From positions 1 through 38,695 of the forward strand of contig SHVR01000024.1 in NCBI GenBank assembly GCA_009694185.1: 38,695 nt of DNA. Reading direction: 5' to 3'. Position 1 is the first letter of the stretch; each line of letters starts with the position of its first letter. The translations under genes were made by a program, and so were the position numbers. The notes beneath the pieces are model-generated. The model ran no database searches. It was not told the DNA's origin and was given only the letters and a program-made list of their open reading frames with translations. Source of the stretch: Alphaproteobacteria bacterium (GTDB lineage Bacteria; Pseudomonadota; Alphaproteobacteria; SHVR01). Below, piece by piece: positions 27,198-36,437 of this stretch.

Positions 27198-29117
27198 CTA
27201 CCGCGCCGCGCGACTTTGCCTGCCCATCGGATCGCCACGCGGTGCCCCGCCACGCGGCGAGGTGCGCCTGGCCGGCCCCTTGGCCGCGCCGCCCCGCGCC
27301 GCCTCTTCCTCGAATAGGGTCGCCAACTGTTCCATCATCGTGCCGCCAAGCTGGTCGGCGTCGAAGATGGTGACGGCGCGGCGATAGTAGCGGGTCACGT
27401 CATGGCCGATGCCGATGGCCACCAGTTCAACCGGCGAGCGCGTCTCGATCCAGGTGATCACATCGCGCAAGTGGCGCTCGAGATAGTTGCCGGGATTGAC
27501 TGAGAGGGTCGAGTCGTCGACCGGCGCGCCATCGGAGATGACCATCATGATGCGCCGCTCTTCGGTCCGGCCCAGCAGGCGATTATGCGCCCAAATCAGC
27601 GCCTCGCCATCGATATTCTCCTTGAGGATGCCCTCGCGCAGCATCAGGCCGAGGTTCTTCCGCGTCCGCCGCCAGGGCTCGTCGGCCGATTTGTAGACGA
27701 TGTGACGGAGATCGTTGAGCCGGCCCGGATTGGGCGGCTTGGCCGCCGCGATCCATTTCTCGCGCGACTGGCCGCCCTTCCAGGCGCGGGTGGTGAAGCC
27801 CAGAATCTCGACCTTGACGCCGCAGCGCTCCAGCGTGCGCGCCAGGATGTCGGCGCTCATCGCGGCGACGGTGATCGGCCGGCCGCGCATGGAGCCCGAA
27901 TTGTCGATCAGGATGCCCACCACCGTGTCGCGGAACTCCATCTCCTTCTCGATCTTGTAGGTGAGCGCGTGCATCGGGTTGGTGACGACCCGAGAGAGCC
28001 GGGCGGCGTCGAGCAAGCCCTCTTCGAGATTGAATTCCCAGCTGCGGGTCTGCTGGGCCATGAGCCGGCGCTGCAGGCGATTGGCGAGGCGCGTCACCAC
28101 ACCCTGGAGATGGGCGAGCTGCTGGTCCAGATGGCTCCTGAGCCGGGTCAATTCGTCGGCATCGCAGAGTTCGATCGCCTCCACCACCTCGTCGAACTCG
28201 GCCGTGAACGGGTGATAAATTTGCGAGAGATCGTTCTTGCCCGAGGGCGGCGTATGCAAGGGCGACGAGCGGCCCGGCTCGTCCTCGCCCGTGCCCGGCA
28301 TCATCTCGGCCGCGGCATCGTCGGCGCCTGCCTCGGCGCCGTCGTCCGACTGGCTGTCGTCCATGTCGGCGCCTTCCGCCGTCATCGGATTGGCCGACGA
28401 GCTGTCGGCGCCATCGGCATCGCTTTCCGACTGGTTCTGGTCCTCGCCCTCGCTCTCTTCCTGCTGATCCTGGTCGCTTTGCGGCAGATCATCGGCGAGT
28501 TCGAGATCGGCCAACACGCGGCGCAAAATCCGTGCGAACTGCGCCTGGTTGTCGATATGGTTGGCGAGTTCCGACATCGACTTGCCGGCCCGCTCGTGCA
28601 GGTCCTGGCGCCAAAGTTCGCACATGCGCTCGGCGCTTTCCGGCGGTTTGCTGCCGGTCAGGATTTCGCGCGTCAAGAGAGCCATGACATCGGCGAGCGG
28701 CGCTTCCTCGCGGTCGGAGACATGGGCGAAGCCCTGGCGGCGACAGCGTTCTTCCAACGCCGCCGTCAGGTTCTGGGCGACGCCCCTCATCTGGCGTGCC
28801 CCGATCGCCTCGACCCGCGCCTGCTCGACGGCATTGAAGACCGCGCGCGACACCTGGCCCGGGGGCGAGCGGCGGCTGTGCAGCACGAAGTCGTGGTGGC
28901 GCTGCTTCAGGGCGAGGGCGTCGGCTTCGCCACGCAGCTGGGACACTTCGTCCGCCGGCAGGTCGCGCGAGATCATCGGGAGCTTGGCCACATGACCTTC
29001 GAGCCCGGGTGCCTCGGGCCCGAAGGTGACGGTCATCTCCTTGTCCTCGGCAATCGCCCGCATGGTCGCGGCGGTGTATCGCTTGAACGCCTCAATGGGC
29101 GGTTCCGACTCTTTCAT
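27198..29117 (-). CDS. cobT: Cobaltochelatase subunit CobT
   Basis: CobT is the VWA-domain partner of the AAA+ protein CobS; together they power the CobN subunit to insert cobalt in the aerobic B12 pathway. The 639-aa product has an alpha-helical N-terminal part and a long acidic, low-complexity linker (about 205-280, many D/E/S). A C-terminal VWA domain carries MIDAS residues in [10 protein letters not shown], with a later SDGAPVDD. The very end is Arg/Gly rich and basic. It follows cobS by 19 bp. No cobN is in the window, so the chelatase large subunit must lie elsewhere. Confidence 0.95.
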   Translation of the reverse strand: MKESEPPIEAFKRYTAATMRAIAEDKEMTVTFGPEAPGLEGHVAKLPMISRDLPADEVSQLRGEADALALKQRHHDFVLHSRRSPPGQVSRAVFNAVEQARVEAIGARQMRGVAQNLTAALEERCRRQGFAHVSDREEAPLADVMALLTREILTGSKPPESAERMCELWRQDLHERAGKSMSELANHIDNQAQFARILRRVLADLELADDLPQSDQDQQEESEGEDQNQSESDADGADSSSANPMTAEGADMDDSQSDDGAEAGADDAAAEMMPGTGEDEPGRSSPLHTPPSGKNDLSQIYHPFTAEFDEVVEAIELCDADELTRLRSHLDQQLAHLQGVVTRLANRLQRRLMAQQTRSWEFNLEEGLLDAARLSRVVTNPMHALTYKIEKEMEFRDTVVGILIDNSGSMRGRPITVAAMSADILARTLERCGVKVEILGFTTRAWKGGQSREKWIAAAKPPNPGRLNDLRHIVYKSADEPWRRTRKNLGLMLREGILKENIDGEALIWAHNRLLGRTEERRIMMVISDGAPVDDSTLSVNPGNYLERHLRDVITWIETRSPVELVAIGIGHDVTRYYRRAVTIFDADQLGGTMMEQLATLFEEEAARGGAAKGPARRTSPRGGAPRGDPMGRQSRAAR

Positions 29118-29136
29118 GCGCTTAACCGGGTTGGGG

Positions 29137-30129
29137 CTATTGCAGACGGCGGATACGGGATTCCATCAGCTCATGGCCCATGGCGCGTTGATAATATTCG
29201 GCCACGATCGAGCGCTCCGCCTCGTCGCACTTGTTGAGGAAGGTGAGACGGAAGGCCAGACCGAGATCGCCGAAGATGCGGTCGTTCTCCGCCCAGGTCA
29301 TGACCGTTCGGGGCGACATGACCGTGGAGATGTCGCCATTCATGAACCCGGCGCGGGTCAGGTCGGCGAGGCGCACCATGGCCGAGATGGTGGCGCGGCC
29401 TTCGGCATTGTCCATGTGCGGCACCTTGGCGAGCACGATGGTCATTTCATCGTCATGCGGCAGGTAGTTCAGGGTGACCACGATGTTCCAGCGGTCCATC
29501 TGGCCCTGATTGATCTGCTGCGTGCCGTGATAGAGCCCGGTCGTATCGCCGAGACCGATGGTATTGGTCGTCGAGAATAGGCGAAAGGCCGGATGCGGCC
29601 TGAGCACGCGGTTCTGGTCCAGGAGCGTCAGCTTGCCCTCGACTTCGAGCACGCGCTGTATGACGAACATGACGTCCGGCCGGCCGGCGTCATATTCGTC
29701 GAACACGAGCGCCGTTGCATGTTGCAGCGCCCACGGCAGCAGGCCTTCGCGAAACTCGGTCACCTGCATGCCGTCGCGGACCACGATGGCGTCGCGGCCG
29801 ACCAGGTCGATGCGGCTAATATGGCTATCGAGATTGATGCGAATGCACGGCCAGTTCAGGCGTGCCGCCACCTGCTCGATATGGGTCGACTTGCCGGTGC
29901 CGTGATAGCCCTGGATCATCACGCGGCGATTGTGCGCGAAGCCAGCCAGGATGGCGAGGGTGGTTTCCGGGTCGAAGTGGTAGGCGGCGTCCACCTCCGG
30001 CACGAACTCCGAGCGCTCGCTGTAGGCGGGCACGTCCATGGTAGTGTCGATGCCGAAGGATTGACGCACTGACATCTTGATGTCCGGACGGCTCGTGATG
30101 GCCCCGGACTCGTTGGTCTTCGCACTCAT
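29137..30129 (-). CDS. cobS: Cobaltochelatase subunit CobS (AAA+)
   Basis: CobS is the MoxR/CbbQ-like AAA+ ATPase that forms a ring with CobT and remodels CobN during cobalt insertion into hydrogenobyrinate diamide. The 330-aa product has Walker [11 protein letters not shown] (near 74-83), Walker [10 protein letters not shown], and sensor 1 LFSTTNTIG. Length is canonical. It lies 17 bp after the J-domain gene on the same strand and 19 bp before cobT, so the three are probably one operon. Confidence 0.96.
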   Translation of the reverse strand: MSAKTNESGAITSRPDIKMSVRQSFGIDTTMDVPAYSERSEFVPEVDAAYHFDPETTLAILAGFAHNRRVMIQGYHGTGKSTHIEQVAARLNWPCIRINLDSHISRIDLVGRDAIVVRDGMQVTEFREGLLPWALQHATALVFDEYDAGRPDVMFVIQRVLEVEGKLTLLDQNRVLRPHPAFRLFSTTNTIGLGDTTGLYHGTQQINQGQMDRWNIVVTLNYLPHDDEMTIVLAKVPHMDNAEGRATISAMVRLADLTRAGFMNGDISTVMSPRTVMTWAENDRIFGDLGLAFRLTFLNKCDEAERSIVAEYYQRAMGHELMESRIRRLQ

Positions 30130-30146
30130 AGGTTAGCTTCCGTTGG

Positions 30147-30746
30147 TTATCGTGGATTGTCGGGTGAAAGGCTCTTGCGCAGGGTGGAATAGGCTTGGTT
30201 TATCACTTTCAGTCGTTCTTCCGCCTCCTTCGACCCGCCATTGGCGTCGGGGTGATGACGCTTGGCAAGTTCCTTGTACCGCGTCTTTACCGCATCCACC
30301 GTCACCAGACCATCCAGATCCAGCACACCCAGCGCCCGCGCCTCGGGGCTTCCCCTGGGCCACGTTCGGCCGTCCGCCCAAGCCCCGGCTGGTGACGGCG
30401 GGTGAGTTTCGAACTGACCGAGCGGATCGTCGATCCGCTCGTAACTTACTCTATGTGTCCGCCCGTTATGAACCCCAAGTGGCCAGGTTGGGCGTTGCCA
30501 GACCGTGTCGTTGCGCCGATGGGCCTCGATCTCGTCGCTCGACATGCCGGCAAAGTAGTTCCAATTGCTATTGTACACACGAACATGGTCGAGGCAGAAC
30601 CAATAATAACTGGTCAGCTCCTGGCGCGAACGCGGCGCCCGGTGTTCTCCCACGCCGGGACAGTCGGGATGGTCGCAACGGCGCAGCGCCAGGGGCACCC
30701 CCCCGATAAAATCGTCCGCCGCGAATCCGAATCGATACCGTCGCAT
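30147..30746 (-). CDS. J-domain protein upstream of cobS
   Basis: A 199-aa protein with a C-terminal J domain (about 140-199): DAVKTRYKELAKRHHPDANGG carries the HPD tripeptide needed to stimulate DnaK, followed by the helix AEERLKVINQAYSTL. The N-terminal 110 residues hold CDHPDCPGVGEHRAPRS, a Cys/His-bearing segment that could be a small zinc or structural loop, and WFCLDHVRVYN, a third Cys/His-bearing element. The Gly/Phe region and zinc finger of DnaJ are absent, so it is a class C type co-chaperone. Its position suggests a link to CobS/CobT assembly, but this is inference. Divergent from bolA by 71 bp. Confidence 0.85.
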   Translation of the reverse strand: MRRYRFGFAADDFIGGVPLALRRCDHPDCPGVGEHRAPRSRQELTSYYWFCLDHVRVYNSNWNYFAGMSSDEIEAHRRNDTVWQRPTWPLGVHNGRTHRVSYERIDDPLGQFETHPPSPAGAWADGRTWPRGSPEARALGVLDLDGLVTVDAVKTRYKELAKRHHPDANGGSKEAEERLKVINQAYSTLRKSLSPDNPR

Positions 30747-30817
30747 CTTGTCAGTATGTTGGCCCGGCCGTGACGTGGCAAGCCGGGCCGCGTCACGCCC
30801 CCAAAAGGAATTGCCGC

Positions 30818-31090
30818 ATGTCCGTCGCCGAAACCATCCGCGCGAAACTCACCGCCACCCTGGCTCCCGAAGCGCTCGACATTATTGACGAATCTCATCT
30901 CCACCGGGGCCATGCCGGCGACCGGCCGGGCGGCGAAAGCCATTTTCGCCTGCGCATCGTGGCGGCGGCCTTTGCCGGCAAGAGCCGCCTCGAACGCCAG
31001 CGCCTGGTCTATGGCGCGCTGGCGGCGGAGCTGGCGGGCACCATCCACGCCCTCAGCCTCGCCACACTCGCGCCCGAGGAAGCGGGTTAG
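30818..31090 (+). CDS. bolA: BolA-family protein
   Basis: A 90-aa BolA fold protein. The SHLHRGHAG segment and GGESHFRLRIVAAAFAGKSRLERQRLVY, with its conserved histidine and the turn before the last helix, are the family signature. BolA proteins partner monothiol glutaredoxins in iron-sulfur trafficking; some also act as transcription regulators. The start at 30818 follows AAAAGGAA by 8 nt. It is divergent from the J-domain/cobS/cobT operon. Confidence 0.93.
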   Translation: MSVAETIRAKLTATLAPEALDIIDESHLHRGHAGDRPGGESHFRLRIVAAAFAGKSRLERQRLVYGALAAELAGTIHALSLATLAPEEAG

Positions 31091-31096
31091 GACGGT

Positions 31097-31957
31097 TCAC
31101 GCGGGCCGAGGGGCCGCCCCGGCAATCGTGGTGCGTCGCATCTCGCGCCGGCTGCCGTCATAGTCGTTGATCGCAAAATGCTGGGTGCAGCGGTTGTCCC
31201 AGACCGCGAGCGTACCGGAACTCCAGCGGAACCGGCAAGTGAACTCCGGTCGGACGGCGTGCGCGTTCAAGTAATCCAAGAGCGGCTTGCTCTCGGCCTC
31301 GGTTTGGCCGGCGAATCGGATGGTGTAGCCGCCGTTGACGAACAGGCATTTCCGCCCCGTCGCCGGATGGGCGATCACCACCGGATGCACGGTCTCGCGG
31401 TCCGGTTGATCGCTGGTGTCGAAGGCCATGCCCGCGAGGCGCTGATCGACATAGCGGCCGCGGGAGCCATAGGCCGCGGTCGGACTATGCACGGCCGCGA
31501 GACCCGCCAGCAGGCGCCGCATGCCGTCGGACAGGGCCGCGTAGGCGGCACCCATACTGGCCCACAGCGTGTCGCCGCCATGGACCGGCACTTCGACGGC
31601 ATAGAGCGCCGAGCCCAACGCCGGTGCCGGCAGATAGCTGAGGTCGCTGTGCCAGGAGCCGCCGAAGTTGCGCACGCCACGGTCGCCCGCTTCCTTCACC
31701 ACCCGGATCATCTCCGGATGCGCGTCCCAGGGATTGACGAATGGCACCCGCTGATGCGGACCGAAGCGCAGGCTGAACGCCTTGTGCTGTTCCGGTGTCA
31801 GGTTCTGGCGGCGGAAAAAGATCACGCCATAGCGGTGAAATGCGTCGAGAATTTCCGACCAGGTTCGGTTGTCAAGCGGCAGCGACAAGTCCACGCCCTC
31901 GATCTCGGCGCCAAGCGCCCCGGCGATGGGCCTGGCGGCGATGCTGTGATAGGCCAT
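31097..31957 (-). CDS. TauD/TfdA-family 2-oxoglutarate dioxygenase
   Basis: A 286-aa Fe(II)/2-oxoglutarate dioxygenase of the TauD/TfdA group. The iron triad is H103-x-D105 (SWHSDLSY) and H260 (CTQHFAIND), and an Arg near 271-275 (SRREMRRTT) should bind the 2-oxoglutarate carboxylate. The lead AARPIAGALGAEIEGVDLS is typical of the family. GGAGGG lies 9 nt before the ATG. Substrate is not readable; taurine is not implied since no tauABC lies nearby. It converges with bolA, 6 bp apart. Confidence 0.93.
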   Translation of the reverse strand: MAYHSIAARPIAGALGAEIEGVDLSLPLDNRTWSEILDAFHRYGVIFFRRQNLTPEQHKAFSLRFGPHQRVPFVNPWDAHPEMIRVVKEAGDRGVRNFGGSWHSDLSYLPAPALGSALYAVEVPVHGGDTLWASMGAAYAALSDGMRRLLAGLAAVHSPTAAYGSRGRYVDQRLAGMAFDTSDQPDRETVHPVVIAHPATGRKCLFVNGGYTIRFAGQTEAESKPLLDYLNAHAVRPEFTCRFRWSSGTLAVWDNRCTQHFAINDYDGSRREMRRTTIAGAAPRPA

Positions 31958-32047
31958 GACGCGTCACCCTCCATTGGTCGGCGGGCCACTCTACCAGCCC
32001 GGTGGCGGCCATGGAAAAGGCTTGTTCGCGGGCGGTCAGTCGTCCGG

Positions 32048-32581
32048 TCAGTCGTCGGCCGCAGCTTTTTCCTCCCGCAGGCGAGCGATGATCGGGCTGT
32101 CCTCGGCATAGGCGTAACAGGAGTTCACCCGCGGGTGGACACGTTTCGCCGGCCCGCGGTCCGAAAAGATCGTCTGGTAGGCCGTCGTCGCCACGGGCCC
32201 CAGCAGCTCGACGATATGGGTGCAGCCATGCCGGCCGCCAAGCCGCTCCTTCACCGTCCGCATCCAGCCCGGTCCGATCCGCAACCCCTTGAGGCGGGTC
32301 ATGTTTGGCGCGGCATCGACGCAAATCGCAAATGGACTTGCATCGGTGACTGCGACCGCGTCCTGGATGACCAGCCGAACGTCGACGGTGAGGCGGAGCG
32401 ACATGTCATGGATCGCCTCGCCGGCGCCGAGTGGCGAGCGCCACAGCCGTGCCGTGTCATAGGTCTTGGTATCGACGATCCAGCCCTCGATGTCCCACAG
32501 CCCATCGTCACGATGGTAGCCGCGGCATTCCACCCGGCGCGTGTGAAGTTGGCTGCGGGCAACGGCGGTCGGAAGCGGCAT
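32048..32581 (-). CDS. DUF2889-family protein
   Basis: A 177-aa soluble protein I recognise as DUF2889-like: RRVECRGYHRDDGLWDIEGWIVDTK, then IHDMSLRLTVDVRLVIQDAVAVTDASPF, and the Cys/His-containing GGRHGCTHIVELLGPVATTAYQT. The family has no established function; proteins like it occur near aromatic or lipid catabolic genes. Start at 32581, with GAGGGAAA upstream; the frame runs on to 32797 across a terminator and the end of aroB, so the longer product is unlikely. It follows the aroB terminator and precedes the TauD-type gene by 90 bp. Confidence 0.82.
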   Translation of the reverse strand: MPLPTAVARSQLHTRRVECRGYHRDDGLWDIEGWIVDTKTYDTARLWRSPLGAGEAIHDMSLRLTVDVRLVIQDAVAVTDASPFAICVDAAPNMTRLKGLRIGPGWMRTVKERLGGRHGCTHIVELLGPVATTAYQTIFSDRGPAKRVHPRVNSCYAYAEDSPIIARLREEKAAADD

Positions 32582-32604
32582 CGGCGCAATTTCCCTCGTG
32601 ACAG

Positions 32605-32636
32605 AAAAAGGGGCCGCTGGGGGTACCCGGCGGCCC
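32605..32636 (-). terminator. Intrinsic terminator after aroB
   Basis: On the minus strand GGGCCGC (32636-32630) pairs with GCGGCCC (32617-32611); the loop contains the palindrome GGGTACCC. Five T residues follow at 32609-32605. It lies 103 nt past the aroB stop and before the DUF2889 gene start at 32581, so it should separate the aro operon from DUF2889. Confidence 0.75.
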
Positions 32637-32699
32637 AAGTTCAGGGAGGAAACGCCAAGCCAGAGTGCTGGCCGGCGAATGAATGGTGCACTGCACGAT

Positions 32700-32746
32700 A
32701 TCTCTTCGCAAATGCAAAATTGGGGCAAGAGATTTGCATTATTTGC
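32700..32746. repeat. Overlapping inverted repeats spanning the aroB stop
   Basis: GCAAATGCAAAAT (32708-32720) is inverted, with a 3-nt bulge, as ATTTGCATTATTTGC (32732-32746), and ATCTCTT (32700-32706) pairs with AAGAGAT (32727-32733). The two stems are mutually exclusive or nested. A GTGCA-C-TGCAC palindrome (32686-32696) lies beside them. The aroB stop TAA lies in the right arm. Confidence 0.5.
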
Positions 32747-33869
32747 ATAGCTCGGCGGCCTCGGTGAGCAGATCGGCGACCGCGCCGGGGTCGACATCCC
32801 GGGCGATGAACGAACGGCCGATGCCCCGCGCCAGGATGAATGTGAGTTGCCCGTCGCCGGCCTTCTTGTCCGACGCCATGCGCGCTAGGAGCCGCGCGGG
32901 TGCCGGAACATGCGGCGCCTGGCCGAGCCGCGGCAGGGTGGTTGGCAAGCCCACGGCATGGAAATGGCGGCGCACCCGCTCCAGATCCGCCGCGAGGCAG
33001 AGGCCAAGACGGACCGAGAGGGCAAACGCCAGCACCATGCCGATGGCGACCGCCTCGCCATGCAGCAGTTCCCCGCCATAGGCGGTCTCCGCCTCGAGAG
33101 CGTGGGCGAAGGTGTGCCCGAGATTGAGGAGCGCCCGATCGCCGGTCTCGCGCTCGTCGGCGGCAACGATCAGCGCCTTGGCGCGGCAACTGGTCAGAAC
33201 GGCATGGCCGAGGGCCGCGATGTCACCCGCCAGCAAGGCCGGCCCATGGCCTTCGAGCCAGTCGAAGAACGCCGGATCGTTGATCAGACCGTATTTCACC
33301 ACCTCGCCATAGCCGGCCAGCAATTCGCGCCTGGGCAAGGTGGCCAGCGCCCCCAGATCGGCGAGCACCAGGCGCGGTTGATAGAAGGTGCCGACCAGAT
33401 TCTTGCCGTGGCGAGTGTTGACGGCGGTCTTGCCACCAACGGAACTGTCCACCTGGGCCAAGAGCGTGGTGGGAATCTGTATGTAGTCGATACCGCGCAG
33501 CACGATGCTGGCCGCGAAGCCGCCGATGTCGCCGATGACACCGCCGCCAAGCGCGATCAGGGTGGTATTGCGGTCGATCCGGAAGTCGAGCAGCGCATCC
33601 AGGAGGCGGGCGAGCTGGCCGAATTCCTTGGTTGCCTCGCCCGGCGGCAGAACCACATGCTCATGCCGGATTCCGGCCGCGCCGAGGCTGACTTCGAGGC
33701 GGGCGAGATGCAGGTCGGCGACCGCCCGATCGGTCACGATCACCACCCGGGGCCGCTTCAGCACCGGCGCCACATGGCGGGCCACGTCGCCGATCAGCCC
33801 CTCGCCCACCAGGATGTCGTAGCGGCGATCGCCAAGCTCGACCGGCAATGCGACAAGCGCGTTGCTCAC
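32739..33869 (-). CDS. aroB: 3-dehydroquinate synthase
   Basis: AroB converts 3-deoxy-D-arabino-heptulosonate 7-phosphate to 3-dehydroquinate, the second step of the shikimate pathway, with NAD and a divalent metal. The 376-aa product has the NAD-binding GGGVIGDIGGFAAS and metal-ligand segments GEVVKYGLI (Glu), NLGHTFAHALE (His) and LLHGEAVAIGM (His). Length is usual. The ATG overlaps the aroK stop by 4 nt. Confidence 0.97.
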   Translation of the reverse strand: MSNALVALPVELGDRRYDILVGEGLIGDVARHVAPVLKRPRVVIVTDRAVADLHLARLEVSLGAAGIRHEHVVLPPGEATKEFGQLARLLDALLDFRIDRNTTLIALGGGVIGDIGGFAASIVLRGIDYIQIPTTLLAQVDSSVGGKTAVNTRHGKNLVGTFYQPRLVLADLGALATLPRRELLAGYGEVVKYGLINDPAFFDWLEGHGPALLAGDIAALGHAVLTSCRAKALIVAADERETGDRALLNLGHTFAHALEAETAYGGELLHGEAVAIGMVLAFALSVRLGLCLAADLERVRRHFHAVGLPTTLPRLGQAPHVPAPARLLARMASDKKAGDGQLTFILARGIGRSFIARDVDPGAVADLLTEAAELCK

Positions 33870-34438
33870 GGTTCAGCCTCGCAGACGGCCTCGCCCCGGC
33901 ATGCCCAGAAGCCGCGCAATCCGTCGATCACCCGTTCGACCGTGGCGTCGGGCGGCCCATCGGCGTTGTCGACCGTGATGTCGGCGAGGGCGTAAATCGG
34001 ATGACGCTCGGTCATCAATCGCGCCAGAATTGCGCGCGGATCGCCCCCCTTCAACAGGGGTCGATTATTGCGGCGCGCCACGCGCCGGAGCAACAGATCG
34101 AGGTCGGCGCGCAGCCACACCGACACCCCTTTTTCCTCGATCCGTGCCCGGGTCTCGGGATCGTTGAAGGCGCCGCCGCCCGCGCCGATGATCCGGACCG
34201 GCCCGTCGAGCAGGCGGGTGAAGATCCGCCTTTCCCCGGCGCGAAACGCCGCTTCGCCATGCAGGCGGAAAATCTCCTCGATGCCGCACCCGGCCGCCGC
34301 CTCGATTTCGGTGTCGGCGTCGATGAAATCGAGATGCAGGCGGCTGGCCAGGCGCCGCCCGACCGTGCTCTTTCCGGCACCCATCATGCCGATCAGGACA
34401 ATGCTGCGGCGGATAGGCGGTTCGGGCGTCTCGCTCAT
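33866..34438 (-). CDS. aroK: Shikimate kinase
   Basis: AroK phosphorylates shikimate with ATP at the 3-hydroxyl. The 190-aa product has Walker A GMMGAGKSTVGRRLA, the shikimate-binding D-x-D region FIDADTEIE, GGGAFN, and the lid/NRPLLKGGDPRAIL segment. The family reading frame is intact. It starts at 34438, and the divergent 34604 gene shares a 165-bp control region in which no clear promoter was seen; a CACGC-TAGAA-GCGTG inverted repeat (34563-34577) lies there. Confidence 0.96.
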   Translation of the reverse strand: MSETPEPPIRRSIVLIGMMGAGKSTVGRRLASRLHLDFIDADTEIEAAAGCGIEEIFRLHGEAAFRAGERRIFTRLLDGPVRIIGAGGGAFNDPETRARIEEKGVSVWLRADLDLLLRRVARRNNRPLLKGGDPRAILARLMTERHPIYALADITVDNADGPPDATVERVIDGLRGFWACRGEAVCEAEP

Positions 34439-34603
34439 AACGGCAAAATTGTCCGGGTCTGGGTCGGGCTGAAAACAAGCAAACCATCGCGATCGTGGAT
34501 AGTTTGCCGCAAAGGCGCCATAGTCTTAGTCATGATGGGCAATGTAGCGATAGGATGACCCGCACGCTAGAAGCGTGTTCCCGTCGGCGCCAGGGGCTTT
34601 CGC

Positions 34604-34744
34604 GTGAACAAAATAGGCTTGGCCGTCGCGGTGGTCGTCTTCCTGCTGGTGCTGATTGGCGCCACTGTCCTGGGCTTCTGGCAGCCGCAACCACCACAAG
34701 CGCCCGTGCAAAAGACGATCCCGAATGAGCGATTCTCGCGCTAG
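34604..34744 (+). CDS. Small single-pass membrane protein (46 aa)
   Basis: From GTG 34604 the frame reads VNKIGLAVAVVVFLLVLIGA, a helix of about 20 residues, then a short periplasmic or cytoplasmic Gln/Pro-rich tail (QPQPPQAPVQ). AGGGG lies 8 nt upstream. It overlaps the start of the next gene by 20 nt, which suggests coupling. Family unknown. Third-position GC is high along most of the frame and the hydrophobic helix is unlikely by chance, so I treat it as a real gene too short for most callers. Confidence 0.7.
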   Translation: MNKIGLAVAVVVFLLVLIGATVLGFWQPQPPQAPVQKTIPNERFSR

Positions 34745-36437
34745 TGTCGCCGCTCTATGGTTGCTGGCGAGCCTGGCGCTTGCCCAACCGGCCGTGGCGC
34801 AAAACGCACCGATCCGCCTCCTGCCAAGCCCGCCGCAACTCCCGGCTGGCCCGCCGCCGGCTGACCGTCCTTCACCAGGGGTCGACGCCCCACCCAGCTT
34901 CGGCCAATCGCCGCCCACCGTCAGCGCCAATCCGCTCGACCAAGTTGACGCGGAGTCCATCGGCGTGCTCGACAATCGCCAGGATGGCCTCGGCGGTGAG
35001 TTGTGGCGCGGCAGCGAGCGGGCGACCGTGGCGCGGCTCATCGCAGACCTGCCTGCCCCGCTCCGTTCGCCGGCCCTCCACGACCTGGCCCGGCGGGTCC
35101 TGCTGACGGCGGCGGCGGCACCGGCTGGCGCCTGGGAAGGCGACACACTCGCGACGTTACGCATTGGCCGGCTGATGGCGCTCGGTGACGCCCCGTCGGC
35201 CACCCGCCTGCTCGCCCAAACAGCGGCCGGCGAGCGACCCGAGGCATTGGCGCGTGTCGAACTCGAGGCCCTGCTGTTGGTCCACGACAATGCCGGGGCC
35301 TGCGCCGCGACACGCTCCGGTTTCGCTCGGCAACCCTCGCCGGATTGGCATAAGGCGCTGGTCTATTGCCGGATATTGTCGGGCGACCAGGGTGCGGCAC
35401 AGCTCGGCGTGGATTTGATCCGCGAGCAGGGCCATGTCGACCGGCCGTTCTTCACCCTGGTCGATATCCTGACGGGCCAGGGCGACACCGGCCTCGCCTC
35501 GCTTGCGAGCCCCAGCGCGCTGCATCTCGCCATGCTGCGGGTCGCCAACAAGCCGGTACCGGCCGATGCGGTCCCTAGCGCCGGCCCGGCACATCTTGCG
35601 ACCATCGCCCGGAGCCCGAACGCCACCATCGCCGTCCGGCTCGATGCCGCGGAGCGGGCGCTTTCGATCAACGCGGTCGCGCCCGGGCTTGCGCGCCAGC
35701 TCTATGGCACACCCGAAGCGGCTCTGCGCCCACCGAATGACGAGCGCGGCGGCCGGGCACGGCTCTACCAGCGCGCCATGGCCGAAGCATCACCCGCAAC
35801 CCGCGCGGGCCTCATCGCCGACTTGCTGGCCCAGCTCGAGCAAGCCGGCCACATCCAGGCAGCGCGGGTCGCGGCGCCACTCCTCGCCGAATTGACACCC
35901 ACGCCCGAACTCGCCGATTTCGCCCCGCGGGCGCTCCGCGCGGCGCTCGCCGCCGGCCTCGCCGACGACGCCGGTCGATGGTTCGCCGTCCTCGGCACGC
36001 CCGAGGCGCGCGCTACCGCCGCGGCCTTGCTCCAGCTTTCCAGTCCCGCGCGCGCGCCCGCTTGGCCCGCCGGCGCCATCGCCGCCATGGAACGCGCCCA
36101 TGGCCCCGCCTACCGGCGGCGGCTGGTGACCTTTGCGGCGCTTGCAGAAGGGCTTGGCGATACCCTGCCGCCCGAGGCGCGCCTCGCACTCGGCGGTGAC
36201 CTCGGGCCAACGGCCGCCCTGCCGGCGCCCGGCATCTGGTTCGGCCTCGCCACGGCGCCGGGCGCCGGACGCAAGGGTGAGACGGTGCTCTATGTGGTGA
36301 GCGCGCTTGGCCAAATGGAGGCAAAGAACTGGAGTCCGGTGGTCCTGCATGCCGCCATCCGGGCGTTGAAAACCATCGGGCTGGAAAGCGAGGCACGCCA
36401 GCTCGCCGTCGAGGCGGCCCTTGCCGGCGGCCTCTGA
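34725..36437 (+). CDS. Uncharacterised secreted protein upstream of xerD
   Basis: A 570-aa protein with a signal peptide (about residues 1-26, cleavage near AVAQ-NA), then a Pro-rich stretch (PPQLPAGPPPADRPSPG), then an Ala-rich, all-helical region without cysteine clusters or transmembrane helices. The helical part has a TPR- or Sel1-like look (repeating LARVELEALLLVHDN, ALVYCRILSGDQGA) but no clear repeat signature. Periplasmic or outer membrane location is inferred. Start is ATG 34725, directly overlapping the small membrane gene; the longer frame from 34656 has no signal peptide. The xerD TTG start overlaps its last 17 nt. Homologues I recall have been annotated with unreliable names; function unknown. 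Confidence 0.8.
   Translation: MSDSRASVAALWLLASLALAQPAVAQNAPIRLLPSPPQLPAGPPPADRPSPGVDAPPSFGQSPPTVSANPLDQVDAESIGVLDNRQDGLGGELWRGSERATVARLIADLPAPLRSPALHDLARRVLLTAAAAPAGAWEGDTLATLRIGRLMALGDAPSATRLLAQTAAGERPEALARVELEALLLVHDNAGACAATRSGFARQPSPDWHKALVYCRILSGDQGAAQLGVDLIREQGHVDRPFFTLVDILTGQGDTGLASLASPSALHLAMLRVANKPVPADAVPSAGPAHLATIARSPNATIAVRLDAAERALSINAVAPGLARQLYGTPEAALRPPNDERGGRARLYQRAMAEASPATRAGLIADLLAQLEQAGHIQAARVAAPLLAELTPTPELADFAPRALRAALAAGLADDAGRWFAVLGTPEARATAAALLQLSSPARAPAWPAGAIAAMERAHGPAYRRRLVTFAALAEGLGDTLPPEARLALGGDLGPTAALPAPGIWFGLATAPGAGRKGETVLYVVSALGQMEAKNWSPVVLHAAIRALKTIGLESEARQLAVEAALAGGL

Noticed and set aside
27585..29237. 550-aa plus-strand frame opposite cobT
   Set aside because: Antisense of a GC-rich gene; cobT has the MIDAS motif and canonical length. 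The hydrophobic-looking segment mirrors its acidic linker.
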